Below are positions 1 to 11,167 of a stretch of 64,000 bases of DNA, one piece after another (position 1 is the first letter of the stretch; every line of letters begins with the position of its first letter). A program made the position numbers and the translations under genes. The stretch spans positions 124,001 through 188,000 of the forward strand of contig JBBHKE010002148.1 in NCBI GenBank assembly GCA_037447655.1, written 5' to 3'. The DNA is from Zygnema cylindricum. Its lineage: Eukaryota; Streptophyta; Zygnematophyceae; Zygnematales; Zygnemataceae. The notes beneath the pieces are model-generated. The model did no database searches. It was not told where the DNA came from and saw nothing but the letters and a program-made list of their open reading frames with translations.

Positions 1-705
1 TGTATAGGAGCTGCGCTGCTTTGTCTGTATAGCAGCTGCGTTGCTCTGAGACTGAAAGCTTTCCAAAAAGACAACACATAGCAGCAGCAGATGGAGTCCT
101 CAGTAAGAGTCTTAATGATCTTAGGAAGAGAGAATGGGAGGCAGCCAAGAGAGTTATGAGATACTTGGTGTGAGCCAGGGATTTATCGTTACATTTGAGA
201 GGGGAGCACACTGACATCACTACTTGGAGTGATGCCAGTTATGGGGATGCACCTATGAGAAGATGCACTTCTGGGTATGTGTTGTGTGTGTGGGAAGGTG
301 CCTGCTGCTAGAGTAGCAAGCAACAAAAGGTGGTTGCTCAGTCCACTATGGAGGTTGAGTACATGGCCTCTTGTTTTGCTGTGAAAGAGCTGATGAGGGT
401 TAAGTATTTATTGCAAGAATTGGGGTATATGAAGAAGGGAGTGCATGAAGTGTTTTATTATAATCAGGTTGCAATTGTAATTGCACCCAATCCAAAACAT
501 CATTTCAAGGCTAAGCATATGGATATAAGATTGAGTTTTGTGAGGGAAAAAGTTGAAAACAAAATTGTGAGTCTGGTGTATAGGGGTGATAAGGAAATGG
601 TGGCTGATATGATGAAAAAACCTGTGCCATCTCCCAAGATAAAAAACTGTAGAGAAAAATATGGTTTAAAAGAGAAACTCAAATTAGATTAGAAAATAAA
701 GGGAG
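1..705 (+). pseudogene. Ty1/copia element 1, 3' end of pol (RNase H), truncated by window edge
   Basis: Three-frame reading gives the copia RNase H region: a WSDASYGD-type segment near 225-245, a T-S-G-Y segment near 270, SKQQKVVAQSTMEVEY near 318-362, and a decayed terminal motif ADMMKKPVPSP near 604-635 in place of ADMLTKPLP. Stop codons break the frame upstream of 330, including one just before the SKQQ segment, so it is not intact. A purine tract (aaaataaagggag) leads straight into an LTR starting TGTTG at 706, the expected order for the 3' end of an LTR retrotransposon. The 5' part lies outside the window. Copia identity is firm. The element is judged dead from the stops and the degenerate motif. 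Confidence 0.85.
692..705 (+). other. polypurine tract of copia element 1
   Basis: The purine run aaaataaagggag abuts the TGTTG start of the LTR at 706. This is where plus-strand DNA synthesis is primed in LTR retrotransposons. Confidence 0.7.
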
Positions 706-1705
706 TGTTGAAATCACTAGATTTAGGGAAGGATTTTTTTCGGTTTTAATAAGGTAAAATAACTAAAAGAAAAAGCACAGGTTGCCTGCCTCCACCTTCT
801 CTCTCTAGCCCCCTTACTTGTTGTAGTCACTCAAAGAGAGAGAGGGCAGTGGAGCCACGGCTGCCTCGGCTCCATAGGCAATACTAAAAAATGACCTAAG
901 TCACTCTCAACAAAAAGGTTAAGTCCGACAGGACTCTAACCTCCGACCGATAGAGCGAGGTGTAGCCATCAGCTCTTACCAGTCTGTCGTAGTAGTCCGT
1001 TAGGATACATAGGGTTTGATAGCTATTTATGCATTAGCTAGATCATTAATTCGTTCAACGGAATAATAAATTAAGGACATAGAAAATTGTTGTGTTATAG
1101 CGCGCACGAAACAAGTGTATCGGACATTTGTTTTTTTGGACGTCGAGCATTAAAAGTCGGTTTGGATCTGACGGTCTGCATCATTGCAAGGATCTCGGAA
1201 TTGCCGCCTTGGCGATTTTCAGACATGACAAGACCTATCGACTCATGGCAAGATATCATTGGGAAGCGGGAATCCCAAGAAGTATAAGGAGAAGTCCAAA
1301 GGAGACAAACATCCCCTCCATGGCCTTGTTGTACACCAGTCGTACAGAAAGTACATCGGCCGTAGTACCTTTTGTACTATACAGTCCTTTGATTGGTTTG
1401 TACATCAGTAGATAGGAGTTGTGAGAGGGGTTTAGGACTTAGAGGATTGAGGAGGTAGCCTCCTCTCTCCCAACAAGCTTCTATAATTATTAGCATATTT
1501 GCCACATGATAATCAATCGCTTGGTCAGGCGTTTTTCAGTGATTCTTTTTGTTGTGGGCTTTGGGGAGTCCACACTGCACAAGGGTGTAGTCAGATTGAC
1601 TATTAATCTGCTTGGGTAGCAACAGTTCTAGTTGAAAGTGGGTTAGTCAAACGCTATCTAGAGGCTTCCTGAATTTTGCAATCCAATGGGCGACACAAAA
1701 TTGCA
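706..1705 (+). mobile_element. copia LTR (LTR1), 3' LTR of element 1
   Basis: The LTR starts TGTTGAAATC after the purine tract and ends ...AAAATTGCA, giving TG...CA ends. The end was set by comparison with the solo LTRs at 10186-11167 and 14000-15210, whose ends are fixed by target-site duplications. It shares long blocks with both, including the TC-rich 5' part, a tRNA-like segment at 925-989 (antisense), a 'gtacagaaagtacat' block near 1345, and a TATA-like CTATAATTA near 1481. The sequence after 1705 is gag-like and belongs to a different element. This suggests element 1 inserted into element 2. Confidence 0.8.
925..989 (-). other. antisense tRNA-like segment in LTR1 (A-box and B-box like)
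   Basis: On the minus strand the segment contains CAGACTGGTAAGAGC (D-arm / A-box like) and, about 30 nt later, GGTTAGAGTCC (B-box like, consensus GGTTCRANTCC). A T-stem-like GGAGG precedes the T loop. A complete acceptor stem is not evident. Homologous segments occur at the same relative position in the two solo LTRs and, more diverged, in LTR2. Confidence 0.5.
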
Positions 1706-1739
1706 CATGCTTATTAGAGATTTTGGATGGATCACTTGA

Positions 1740-2480
1740 TGAAGCTGATCCAACTTGGGCGAAAAAAGAATTCGCAGGCTCGAAACGCTCTAAAATCGTG
1801 TCTCTCGGAGAATATGGTTGCGTCGAGAATCAAAATAAAAAAGGCGATTGACATCTAGAAGTCGCTGAAGGCGACTTATAAAAAAGCGAATGTTCAAGAA
1901 GAACTTCTGTTAGCAGGAAAAATCTGGGACTTCAAATACACGGGGGAACAATGTTCGGGTATACAAATAGTTTTCTAGCTCTCATTGACTCTCATGCTTG
2001 TGTTGGTGGGAGTTTTTTTGAGTTTCAGCAAATTGCTCTGATTATTAGAGGTCTTCGTAGCAATATGAAAGGTGGGAGTTTTTTTGAGTTTCAGCAAATT
2101 GCTCTGATTATTAGAGGTCTTCGTAGCAATATGAAAGATGCATCTACTAAATTGATAAAGCTTGATAAGGCTAGCTGGACACTTCAACTAGCTATCAATA
2201 ATATCTTAGAGAAAGAGTCTACGTCTAAGATGCTTAATGGAGAAATGCAAGTAGAGGCTTTTAACACAAACTATGACAAAAAAGGACAGTTTAATTAGCA
2301 AATAAATCAGTTTATTTAGCAAAAGAATCAGTTTAACGTTAAACCAGGGTCAGTTTAAATAGTTTAATCAAGGGCAAAATAGTAGATCTTTCACTACTGG
2401 TTTTTATTGTTCAGAGAAGGGTCATAGATATAGGTACTGTCTTAAGCCTAAAAAGGCGAATGAAACAGGTTTATATAGGC
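1740..2480 (+). pseudogene. copia gag remnant with zinc-knuckle trace
   Basis: One frame at 1951-2298 has the gag-like core (IALIIRGLRSNM..., INNILEKE). A 66-bp segment is tandemly duplicated in frame at 2005-2070 and 2071-2136, repeating 22 residues. Near 2401-2455 the frame FYCSEKGHRYRYCLKP resembles a C-x2-C-x4-H-x4-C nucleocapsid knuckle with the second cysteine lost. The reading frame is interrupted by stops at about 2298 and later. Confidence 0.6.
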
Positions 2481-2639
2481 GAGGTTGGCAACAAAGTTAG
2501 TTTAATCAGAACTTTTTTGCTAATTAATTGCAAAACAACTCCTTGTTTTCTTCATTTGTAATTTAAGAGGATGAGTCTATAACTTTCAATGAGCAGGCTG
2601 ATTCAAAATTATTTGCAATGGCGGCAGCAATGGAGGGCT

Positions 2640-3022
2640 CAAAGGACGCCAGTGATCATGGATAATGGGGCATCGGCACACTTGTGTTGGAACAAAGGAC
2701 TCTTTACAAATCTCAAGGCCACACCTGCAAGGATTATCTACTATGCCTGTGGCATGAATGTTCATACTTGTGTTCAGGGTGATGTGTCTTTGCTGGTAGA
2801 CATAGGGGGAAAGTCAGTTGAAAGGACTCTTCACAATGTCTTATATTTACCGGATTTCAAAAAGAATATATTTTCTTCTTCTCTAATTGAGAGCAAAGGA
2901 TTTGAGGTCAGCCGTAAGGGTTGTTCACAATGTCTTGTATGTACTCGATTTCAAAAAAAAAAAATTTATGCTTCTCTAGTTGAGAGCAAAGGATTTGAGG
3001 GCAACCTTAAGGGCGGTAGGTA
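2640..3022 (+). pseudogene. copia aspartic protease remnant
   Basis: The frame at 2589-3023 contains IMDNGASAHLC, matching the copia protease site (D-[SN]-G-A-[ST]), followed by the V-x2-VLYLPDFKKN block typical of copia. A 94-bp segment is tandemly duplicated (2830-2923 and 2924-3017), repeating the 'LP(D)F..N..SS.L.ESKGFE' portion in diverged form. The active-site residues are visible but the duplication and loss of frame make it non-functional. Confidence 0.75.
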
Positions 3023-3035
3023 GATTGCAAGCAAG

Positions 3036-4360
3036 TTGGGGAAGGTGGCAGTCACAGGAACTAGAGATTCAAGCAAAATGTATCGTGTGGATATGGCTAA
3101 TACAAAAGAAAACGATGTTCTGTACTCAACTGTTGTTTCTGAAAATGAATTATGGCATAAAAGACTAGGTCATGTTCACTATGACAGCTTGAAAAAAATG
3201 GTTAATTCTGGTAAAATAGAAGGTCTTTCTCTTACTTATCAGCCAGTTAAAACATGTGATGGATGTTCACTAGGAAATATTCACAAGTTACCCTTCCCAC
3301 AAGTATCCAAACATCGGTCTTCGAAAGTTTTGCAGCTTAGACATTCTGATGTTTTGGGACCAGCTCAGGTGCCCTCTGCTGGGGGGGTCAAGTTTATGGT
3401 CACATTTACAAATGACTTTTCTAGCTTCACGAGGTATATTTCAAGAAATGGTCACGTTAATAGATGTCTTTTCCAGCTTCACGAATGTATATTTGATGAA
3501 AGAAAGACCAAGTGTTCGAACACTTCAAACACTACAAGGCTTGGGCGGAATATTGCATGGTGTTGACTGAGTCATATTGACAATGAAGAGATACATATCA
3601 AAGGAGTTTGACAAATTTCTTCTGAGGTATCGCCAGCTCACGGTCCCTACACACCACAAAAAATGGCGTCTCAACTGAATAGGACTATTGAAAGTGCTAC
3701 ATCCTGTTAGCAGACAAAAATGTTGATAAGAAATTCTGGGCTGTCTCAATTGTGCGTTTACATTAAAAATAGTATGGGATCTAGGTCAGTTACCATCACC
3801 CTTTAGGGACAAGTAGAAACCAGATGTTAGTCATTTAAGAGTATTTGGAAGTAAATGCTTTATTTGAACACCTCTCCGAATACTTGGAAATTGGAACTGA
3901 ATGGTTTGCCAGGTATTTAATAGGGTATGATGAAAATTGAAGGATATAGAGTATATGTTTAGATAAGAAAAAGATAGTAGTTTTAGAAATATAATTTGAA
4001 AGATGAAATGAATCGATATCTATTTCAAATATAGAAACCATGCAGCAAAAAATCACGAATATGTTATATTTGACATGCAGAGACACTATATTTTCCTGTT
4101 GTTCAACACCCGATAGCAAAACAACTATTTTCTGATCCTCAGGTGCCTCTAACAACTCAGTTGGAGCAATCTGCACAACTTCAGGGCCAAATAGAACAGG
4201 TGATCAGACCAACTAAGAATGCGAGACATCCTTCGATCTCCCCCTCAGAATTTCCGAAGGAAATAGATCTAGCAGCCGCCTTCAGTCAAGTTCCCACTTT
4301 GCTTATTCAACTAACCCGGAAGAACCTCAAACTATCCGAGAAGCCTTCTCCTCACCTGAA
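3036..4360 (+). pseudogene. copia integrase remnant
   Basis: The frame 3036-3566 holds the pre-integrase zinc motif: LWHKRLGHVHYDSL with both histidines, then TCDGCSLG with both cysteines. It is followed by the start of the catalytic core (HSDVLGP, FTNDFSSFTRY). After about 3560 the reading frame breaks repeatedly and only short fragments continue to the RT at 4370. The core D,D-35-E triad cannot be followed in one frame. Confidence 0.75.
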
Positions 4361-4369
4361 AAAAATAAC

Positions 4370-5130
4370 TGGATAGAGGCGGCAAACGACGAAATAAAGT
4401 CTATCATGCAAGCTCAAACATGGGAGCTGGTTGATCTCCCTCCGGACTGGAAAGCCATCGGCATCAAATGGGTATTCAAACTATTGTTAAACCCGGATAG
4501 CACCATTAAGAGATAGAAGGCCAGACTAGTGGCCAAAGGTTACAATCAGAAAGAAGAAACTGACTTTGAAGAGACCTTCTCTCCAGTGGTAAGGTTTCCT
4601 ACTGTCGGGATTCTTTTAAGTTTAGCAGCAATTGAATAAATGGAAGTGCATCAAATGGATGTAAAGACAACTTTCCTTCATGGAGAGCTAGAAGAAACTA
4701 TTTATATGCAGCAACCAGATATGTATGTAGAAAAAGGAAAGGAAAAACTAGTATGCAAATTGATGAAATCCTTGTATGGGCTCAAACAGGCCCTTAGACA
4801 ATGGAACCTAAAATTAGATGAGTTCCTCACCAAATTAGGCCTTAAGAGGATCAGTTCAGATCACTCTGTGTATGTTTTGCAAGGGGAGGATGGTGTACTG
4901 TATATCGCTGTGTATGTAGATGATTTGATGTTTATCAGCAAATATATGGATGAAATAAATCGTATAAAAAGGGCCTTCGAGTCCAGAATTGAGATGAAAG
5001 ACCTCGGCGAGGCCAAATACATCTTAGGGATACAAGTAGAGAGAAACAAAAATGACATACAGATTATTCTAGCTCAAAAAGAGGCTATAGGTTCCATGCT
5101 TGAAAATTTTGATGTGAAAGAAGCTAAAGG
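4370..5130 (+). pseudogene. copia reverse transcriptase remnant
   Basis: Translation gives the copia RT landmarks: IKWVFK (4465 on), [11 protein letters not shown] (about 4517), the MDVKTTFLHGELEE block (4658), LYGLKQALRQW (4774), and the catalytic YVDDLMF (4913-4933). Stops at about 4514 and 4637 interrupt it. The longest open segment is 4640-5236 (198 codons). Confidence 0.88.
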
Positions 5131-5239
5131 GTGTGTCAATCATATGGAATACAGACAGAAGTTAGAGGGAGTTTATTCAGATTCTGGCATTCTAGTTGAT
5201 GATAGTCTAGAGTCATTCAAGTTGATGATAGTCTAGAGT

Positions 5240-5924
5240 CAGAGGAGGAAGAATTCATGGCCTCAAAACCATATAGCCAGGTAGTTGGTAATCTCATCTA
5301 TTTTATGAACTACACGAGGCCGGATGTGGCAGCTGCTGTTGGAGATCTGAGCAAGAGTCTACAGAATCCGAAAAGGTCAAACTTGGAAGCTGAAAAGAGG
5401 GTTATGAGGTATCTGACAAGGACCGAAATCTAAAACTTGTCCTCGGAGGAGGAGAAGTCAAACTGCAGACTTAGAGCGACGCAAGCTATGGCGATATGTC
5501 CAGCAGAAAATCAACTACTGGTTTTGTCTTGCAGATTTGAAACGGAACCTGCTTTAGGAGTAGCAAACTTCAAAAGGTCACCGCTCAATCAACTATGGAG
5601 TCAAAATTCATGGCAATTAGTTCTGTCCTCAAGGAACTCCTATGGGTAAAGGCACTTTTGCAAGAACTGGGACATATGCAAACTGGTCCTCACGTCATCT
5701 GGTGTGACAACCTGGCAACTATTGCCATCGCCTCCAATCCCAGCCACCACTTTAAGAGTATACACATGAATGTGAGACTACATTTTTTCCGAGGAAAAGT
5801 GTTGATAAAGGTCATTAAATTGTGTAATATACCTGATGAAAACAAAGTTGCAGATATGCTAACTAAAGCTCTACCTGCACCTAAATTTCAATTTTGCAGA
5901 CGCGATGTTGGACTAAGTGAGTAA
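5240..5924 (+). pseudogene. copia RNase H remnant
   Basis: The frame 5595-5924 reads ESKFMAISSVLKELLWVKALLQEL, then the CDN segment (WCDNLATIAIA), HHFKSIHMNVRLHF, and the terminal KVADMLTKALP. These are the standard end of copia pol. The first part (5240-5590) is frame-shifted relative to it. It is followed 10 bases on by the purine tract. Confidence 0.85.
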
Positions 5925-5934
5925 CTGAGTCTAA

Positions 5935-5947
5935 AGCTTTAGGGGAG
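5935..5947 (+). other. polypurine tract of copia element 2
   Basis: The purine-rich end of 'aaagctttaggggag' immediately precedes the TGTTG start of LTR2. Confidence 0.65.
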
Positions 5948-6880
5948 TGTTGTTTTTAAAAGCTTTATTCTCAATAGATAGAGTTCTGAGGGGAGAAATA
6001 ATACTTTTAATATTTTTAGAATGTAAGATGTAATACTTACCTTGAACAGTGTGACAGTGAAGTATTACTCTAAGAATGTTCTCTACGGTCTTATGAGACA
6101 CACGTCGACATTTCAGACAAACGAAGGAAATACGGACTGGAGCCGGACACATGGCGCTTATCGAATGAGTGACTTCGGCAAATCAGGCGGACGGGAATTG
6201 AACTGGACATCTGGGAACACAATTGTGAAGAGCAAACATCGGACGTCGATCTCTATCAGACTGACGGTTGAGATTTGATTGGGGACCATAGGTGACGAGA
6301 TCCACCGTATGCAGTCCAAAAATTTGTGTTAGTTTCCAACAGCAGGTTGGACATATTATACACTTGCTGACTCAGCAAGCAACATCATAAGTACGACTCC
6401 AGATTAGGAAAACTCGACAAAACATTTATCTTTAGCGTAGTGAATTAAAAAATAGTGTTTCACTGTTTAGTTTATAAGCTAGTTGAAATTAGGTTTTTGG
6501 AAGTAACTTAGCGTACCTTGTCGTACTACAGTACAGTACGACTATTCCAGGTGCAGTCATCTGATTGGTCAGTGAGCAATAGATACTCACTCAATGTATA
6601 AAGTTTTAGGACTTAGAATTACTATGTATTCAATTTTGGGATATTGGGAATCTATATGGTAGATATTGGGAAACTTGCAAGTCTCGTATCTTATGGTTAA
6701 CTGAGTCAATTTGTCTGTTACTTTGGGAGTTTACAGTGTGTATGGTGATTATCTTGTATGCTCTATTGTGAGTAAAATTGACTTGTGAGTCAGTTTTTAG
6801 AGTGTGATAAAGATCAGAGCTTGATAGGATTTCTTGTTAGTTTTTGCTTAAGTTTGTCTACTTCTACAACTACTGTTGCA
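5948..6880 (+). mobile_element. copia LTR (LTR2), 3' LTR of element 2
   Basis: The LTR begins TGTTGTTTTTAAAAG directly after the purine tract. It differs from LTR1 at the ends but shares its plan: tRNA-like antisense segment about 245 bp in, 'gtacagtac' block, 'ctgattggt' and a TATA-like tataaag (6597-6603) followed by 'ttaggacttag', which also occurs in the other LTRs. The right end is uncertain. A CA at 6880 (ctgttgca) is the best guess, without a supporting duplication. Confidence 0.65.
6194..6265 (-). other. antisense tRNA-like segment in LTR2
   Basis: On the minus strand AGTCTGATAGAGATC (A-box like, 6249-6265) is followed about 45 nt later by GTTCAATTCC (6194-6203), an exact match to the core of the Pol III B-box. 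It lies at the same distance into the LTR as the segments in the other three LTRs, with a longer A-to-B spacing. Confidence 0.4.
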
Positions 6881-8311
6881 GCACCACCTGCACCAGTTTT
6901 CATGGAACAATACGGTTAGGTGTATTGAGGTAGCAAATCCCAAAAACGTAAAAGTTGTCGAGCCCAATGGCAGTGTTGGCCTATACACCTTCGAGATAGG
7001 GGGAGAGCAGATACTTTCCCCCTTCATTGTGCACAACTGAGGGTTTCACTGGCGCACCTTTTCTTTCGTTATGCTAATAACCTACAAGCCATTCTCACGA
7101 GAGTTTCATCTAACTCAACTCGAAATTTGAAACAAGATAGGTTCTATTAATTGACAAACTTTTCAGTTGCCTCACCCCTCCTCCTTGTTTAATTTTTCTA
7201 ATAAAACAAGTGTAAGGGGATCATAGTTACCCTGAAGTTTTAAATGTTGGCAAAGGTTAACAGATTGGCACCTAGTTGCCCCTTTCCCTCTCCTAGAAAA
7301 TCCACTTTGTAGTGTCAATATGACAACTAAGTCCAGTCGCCATGTCGAGACGACAACCGTGTTAAGTAGTTGGTGGAGGCTAACACTTGACTAGCACTCC
7401 TCCCCCCCCTTTGTTTTATGTCTAATACCTTCTGCCTAAATCTTTTCAAGATGTGGCAACCTATCGTGCCATCAAATCTGTGCAACAACTCCAAATTCCT
7501 TGATGGATCAACATTGCCTAGAGCTAGGGTATCTTCCCCAAATAGACCATTCAAATTTGGGGCGTGTTGTCGATATATGCCAAAAATTGTCGGTCCATCT
7601 TCCCCTTGGTAAAATAAACATGTATATAATCCATTCTATCCTCCAAGATTCTTGTTCCACTCCTATTTGAAAATCTGTTATCTTCCTCATGTAATCTCGA
7701 ACTCTAGTCGACATAAGAATGACTAACCTATAAATTTTGGCTCCCATCACCAAAGACAAATCAGGTCCCTCAATTGCATGAGCTCCTCCAAGTTTCCTCT
7801 TTTCTTCCAAAATAACACAAAAAGGAATTTTACTCAAACCCTCCTATCCACTTGTCGTCATTGACGAGTGGAAGGAAACCATGCCCTCCAAAGTGTTATT
7901 CGCCACGCAAGTAACTCTTAAATAATAGCCTCAAGAATGATCTCCCATAATTTCACTCCTCAAAATGCCCTAGTCACCAATTTGTTCTTAAGATGATGCT
8001 GGCGGCCCTAGAGATTGCATGTTGTGCCGACAAACCTCAACTTTAAAGTGTTTCAATAGTGTTTTGACGCCAACTGACATCATCAAAAGCCTCGGTACCT
8101 TAAATTCGAGTACATAACGTTCGGAACGTGACTACATCGTCCGTACCAAAGCTTCTTATACACCGTACTGGCACTCAAGCGACCTGTCACTCTATGAATG
8201 TCTGTATTTTACGAATTATGGCTTCGGCCATCATTCTCATTTTTTTTTCCAACTCAAATATTTGCACCTTTTTTATGATATGCTCCAAGTGTCGCGTTTT
8301 GACGCGTATTA
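6881..8311. other. unassigned stretch with degenerate open segments
   Basis: No family was recognised. On + near 6900-7040 an open segment reads VANPKNVKVVEPNG and GLYTFEIGGEQ before a stop. On - two partly overlapping open segments, 7508-7837 (109 codons) and 7327-7554 (75 codons), are in different frames that could be joined by one frameshift near 7550. They look like remains of one coding region. Features include PKFEWSIWGRYPS in one frame continuing as NGLFGEDTLALGNVDPS in the other. Confidence 0.3.
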
Positions 8312-8625
8312 GGGTATGTCCCATAGTTAAAAAGTATGTGAAAGTAGGCCCATACAATATGCCTATTGTATGCAAAACATACAATATAACCTTAAGACAC
8401 ATATTGTATTCGGACCTATTCGGACAAATTAAAACATTCGGACCAAAATTTGGACCAATTAAAACATTCGGACCAAAAAAAATTATTTACACCGTCAGAT
8501 TCGGACGATCGGACGGTCGTTAATCATCGTAGCAATCTAAGAATATCACATGAAAAACCCATAACACAACTTACGATAAAGGCGCCAACCAAAGGCCTAC
8601 CATAAAAACGCCTACTTTTGAACTA
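8312..8625. mobile_element. small PIF/Harbinger-like element, right tip missing
   Basis: The left end is TTA followed by GGGTATGTCCCATAGTT at 8312. The interior has 'aaagtaggc' and, inverted at the right, 'gcctacttttgaactatgg' ending at about 8627. The last bases of the right inverted repeat are replaced by the start of element U1. A related sequence in the other orientation lies near 59480-59840 (shared cacatgaaaa / ttttcatgtg and atacaatat blocks). Confidence 0.5.
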
Positions 8626-10185
8626 TGGTATGTCCCCATGTACTTGGAACTTAGCGAACTTACTTTGTATTTTAGCGCGGATCCGCTGGACCTGATTTTC
8701 AAGTGTCCCTATGTGTAAGAACGTAGTCATAACTTACGTTTGTGACGATTTTATACGTCAACAATACCTGTGACAATTGTCAAGGTCTACAATCTGTGTT
8801 GCCGCACGTTATTTTTGGAACTATTTATGAAGTCGCATGTCTTACCGTGACATTGTAGACGTACCGCATTCCAGTCTGTCGCATGTCTTCCAAGGACAAT
8901 ATATACGTATCACATTCTTTCTATCCGTTCGACATGAATGGCATTGAATTCAGACGCGCGGAAAAAAAAATCCGATTGAACAAAACCGATAAAACCAAAC
9001 AAATTGTGTACTTTCGCCTTCATTATTGAACACAAAGCGAACAAACATAGCGAATTTTGTATTTTTTTGTCCTTGAAATCGCTAATTTTTTTTCTCAAAA
9101 GTGCGAATGTATGTTCTATTGGTTTATCGAAATGCCTTGTTTTAAACACATGGCGATGTGTTTAAACATAAGGTGAAGATGATGTTGTCGAAGTGGGTCG
9201 GTACACAAGACGCATTTCGACATCCTAAGTTTGAGGATGACGCAAATTGTACTCTACAAATTTGCGATTCCTTCGTACGGTTGCAACTCAAGCATTACGG
9301 CGCTAAGTTTTACAGGAAAATGACTAAAAAACCCTAACTTAGTGTGCGTCTCCATGTACTTGACACTTAGAGAAAAAAAATTGTGTTTTAGCGCAGATCC
9401 AGCGGACCCCGATTTCGGGTGTCCCTATGTGTAACAACGACATAGTTACTTAAGTGTTTGACGATTGTATACACTGACAATGCCCGTGACGGTTGTCAGC
9501 GTCTATAATCTGTGATGACGCACTTTATTTTTTGTAGTAGCTTGTGGCTTCGCATGAGTTTTCGTGACATTGTAGACGTAACGCCTTCCAGTTTGTGCCC
9601 TTTCACGCTTGAAGAAGATGCATTTTGCCTTTGCGTCGCTTCTCCGCTCGACGTGAAATGGCATCGAAATCTTAAGACCCCTGGCGAAATAAAATCTGTA
9701 CCCGGCGCAAACGGACAAAAAATAACAAATTGTGTACTTTGCCTCGTCATACCTGATCGCAAACGGACAAAACATAACGAATAGTGTACATTTCGTCGTC
9801 GATTGAATTTGTTTGAAATTTTTGTAAATTTTTTACACGTGCGAATATGTGTTCCTATTTGCTTTTCAAACATATTCTGTTTTTTAAAGAAAAGTTTGAA
9901 GATGATGTTTTTTGGCGTGACCGTGGGTCGAGGAACATAAGACGACAACATGTACTTCATTCTAAATTAGATGATGACGCAAAATATACTTCTTTTTTTT
10001 TCTATTATTTTGTACGGCATAAACTTACGAGGTACGGCTCTAAGTTTTACAGGAAAACGACAGAAAAAAACCCTTAGGGCGTGTTCCCATGTAACCAAAA
10101 CTTTGAAACGTTACTTTTGATTTTAGCGCAGATTTTACGGTGTACTTTTCAAAGTGTTCCTATGTCAATCGTTTCTTGCACCTTC

Positions 10186-11167
10186 TATTGAAATCACTTG
10201 ATTTAGGGGAGGTATTTTCTAGGTCTTAATTAAAATAAAAAGGAAAAGGAAAGCACAAGCAGCCTGCCTGCACCTTCTCACTCTAGCCCCCATACTTGTT
10301 GCAGTCATTGAAGGAGAGAGAGGGCAGTGGAGCCATGGCTGCCTTAGCTCCATAGGCAGGGCTTAAGAGTGACCTAAGTCACTCTCATCCAAAAAGGTTG
10401 AGTCTGGCAAGACTCGAACCTCCGACCGGTAGGGCGAGGCATAGCCGTCAACCCTTACCAGTCTGTCGTAGTAGTCCGTTAGGATACATAGGGTTTGATA
10501 GCTATTTAAACAATAAACAGGTGATTAATCCGATAAACGGAATTACAAATAGAATACATAGAAACTAGTTGGAGTTTTAGTGCGCACGAAACAAATGTAC
10601 CGGACATTTGTTTTTGAACGGCTGTCATTTAAAGCAGGTTTTAATCCGACGGCCCGCACCATCGCCGAGATCCTGAAATGGTCGCCTTGGCGGTTTTCGG
10701 TCGACACGTGTCACGATGTCATTGAGAAGAGGAAATCTCGGAGAACATGCGGACAAGTTCGAAGGACACAGGCGTCCACTCCATGGCCTTATCGTACATA
10801 GGCCGTACAGAAAGTACATCGGCCATAGTACTTTTCTGTACTGTATAGTTATCTGATTGGCTCCGTACCTCAGTAGATAGGAGTTGTGAGAGGGTTTAGG
10901 ACTTGGTGAATTGAGGAGGTAGCCACCTCTCTCCCAATAAGTTTGTATAAATATTGGCATCTTTGCCACTCCATAATTAATCGTCTGGTTAGGTATTTTC
11001 AATGATTCTTCTTGCTGTGGACTCATGGGAGTCCAGACTGCACAGGGGTGAAGTCACATTATCTATTTGTCTGCTTGGGTGGCACTTGCTCTAGTTGAAA
11101 GTGGGCTAGTTGAAAACTACCTAGAGGCTTCCTCAATTTTGGTACAAATGGGGGACACAGAATTGCA
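10186..11167 (+). mobile_element. solo copia LTR with 5-bp target duplication
   Basis: A single LTR homologous to LTR1 starts TATTGAAATC (TG mutated to TA) and ends ACAGAATTGCA. It is flanked by CCTTC at 10181-10185 and 11168-11172. No internal region is present, which indicates LTR-LTR recombination. A TATA box (tataaata, 10946-10953) precedes 'ttggcatctttgcc'. This copy fixes the LTR boundaries for the family. Confidence 0.85.
10403..10468 (-). other. antisense tRNA-like segment in solo LTR, best preserved
   Basis: On the minus strand CAGACTGGTAAGGG (A-box like) is followed by GGTTCGAGTCT (B-box like, 10 of 11 to consensus). The T loop TTCGAGT is canonical, with a GGAGG/CTTGC stem pairing at four of five positions. 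The anticodon region and acceptor stem are not convincing, so this is a tRNA-derived or tRNA-like promoter module rather than a tRNA gene. Confidence 0.5.

Larger units (their letters stand above)
1706..5947 (+). pseudogene. Ty1/copia element 2, degenerate gag-pol internal region
   Basis: The internal region reads in copia order: gag, CCHC-like knuckle, protease, integrase, reverse transcriptase, RNase H, then a purine tract and LTR2 at 5948. Integrase before RT defines Ty1/copia rather than Ty3/gypsy. Many frameshifts and stops (for example TAG near 4514 and TAA near 4637) and two internal tandem duplications show that it is non-functional. No primer-binding site or 5' LTR of the LTR2 type is seen at its left edge, where LTR1 of element 1 abuts. 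The likely explanation is that element 1 inserted into the gag end and the 5' LTR lies left of the window. A 5' truncation is the alternative. Confidence 0.85.

Noticed and set aside
925-989. Functional tRNA gene
   Set aside because: The T-arm and D-arm resemble a tRNA, but no matching acceptor stem or clear anticodon arm could be drawn. It is kept as a tRNA-like segment only.
1673-1705. Alternative LTR1 end at about 1672 followed by a primer-binding-like TTTTGG and an ATG at 1686
   Set aside because: Both solo LTRs have 5-bp target duplications that place the end after the equivalent of 1705, so this stretch is part of the LTR.
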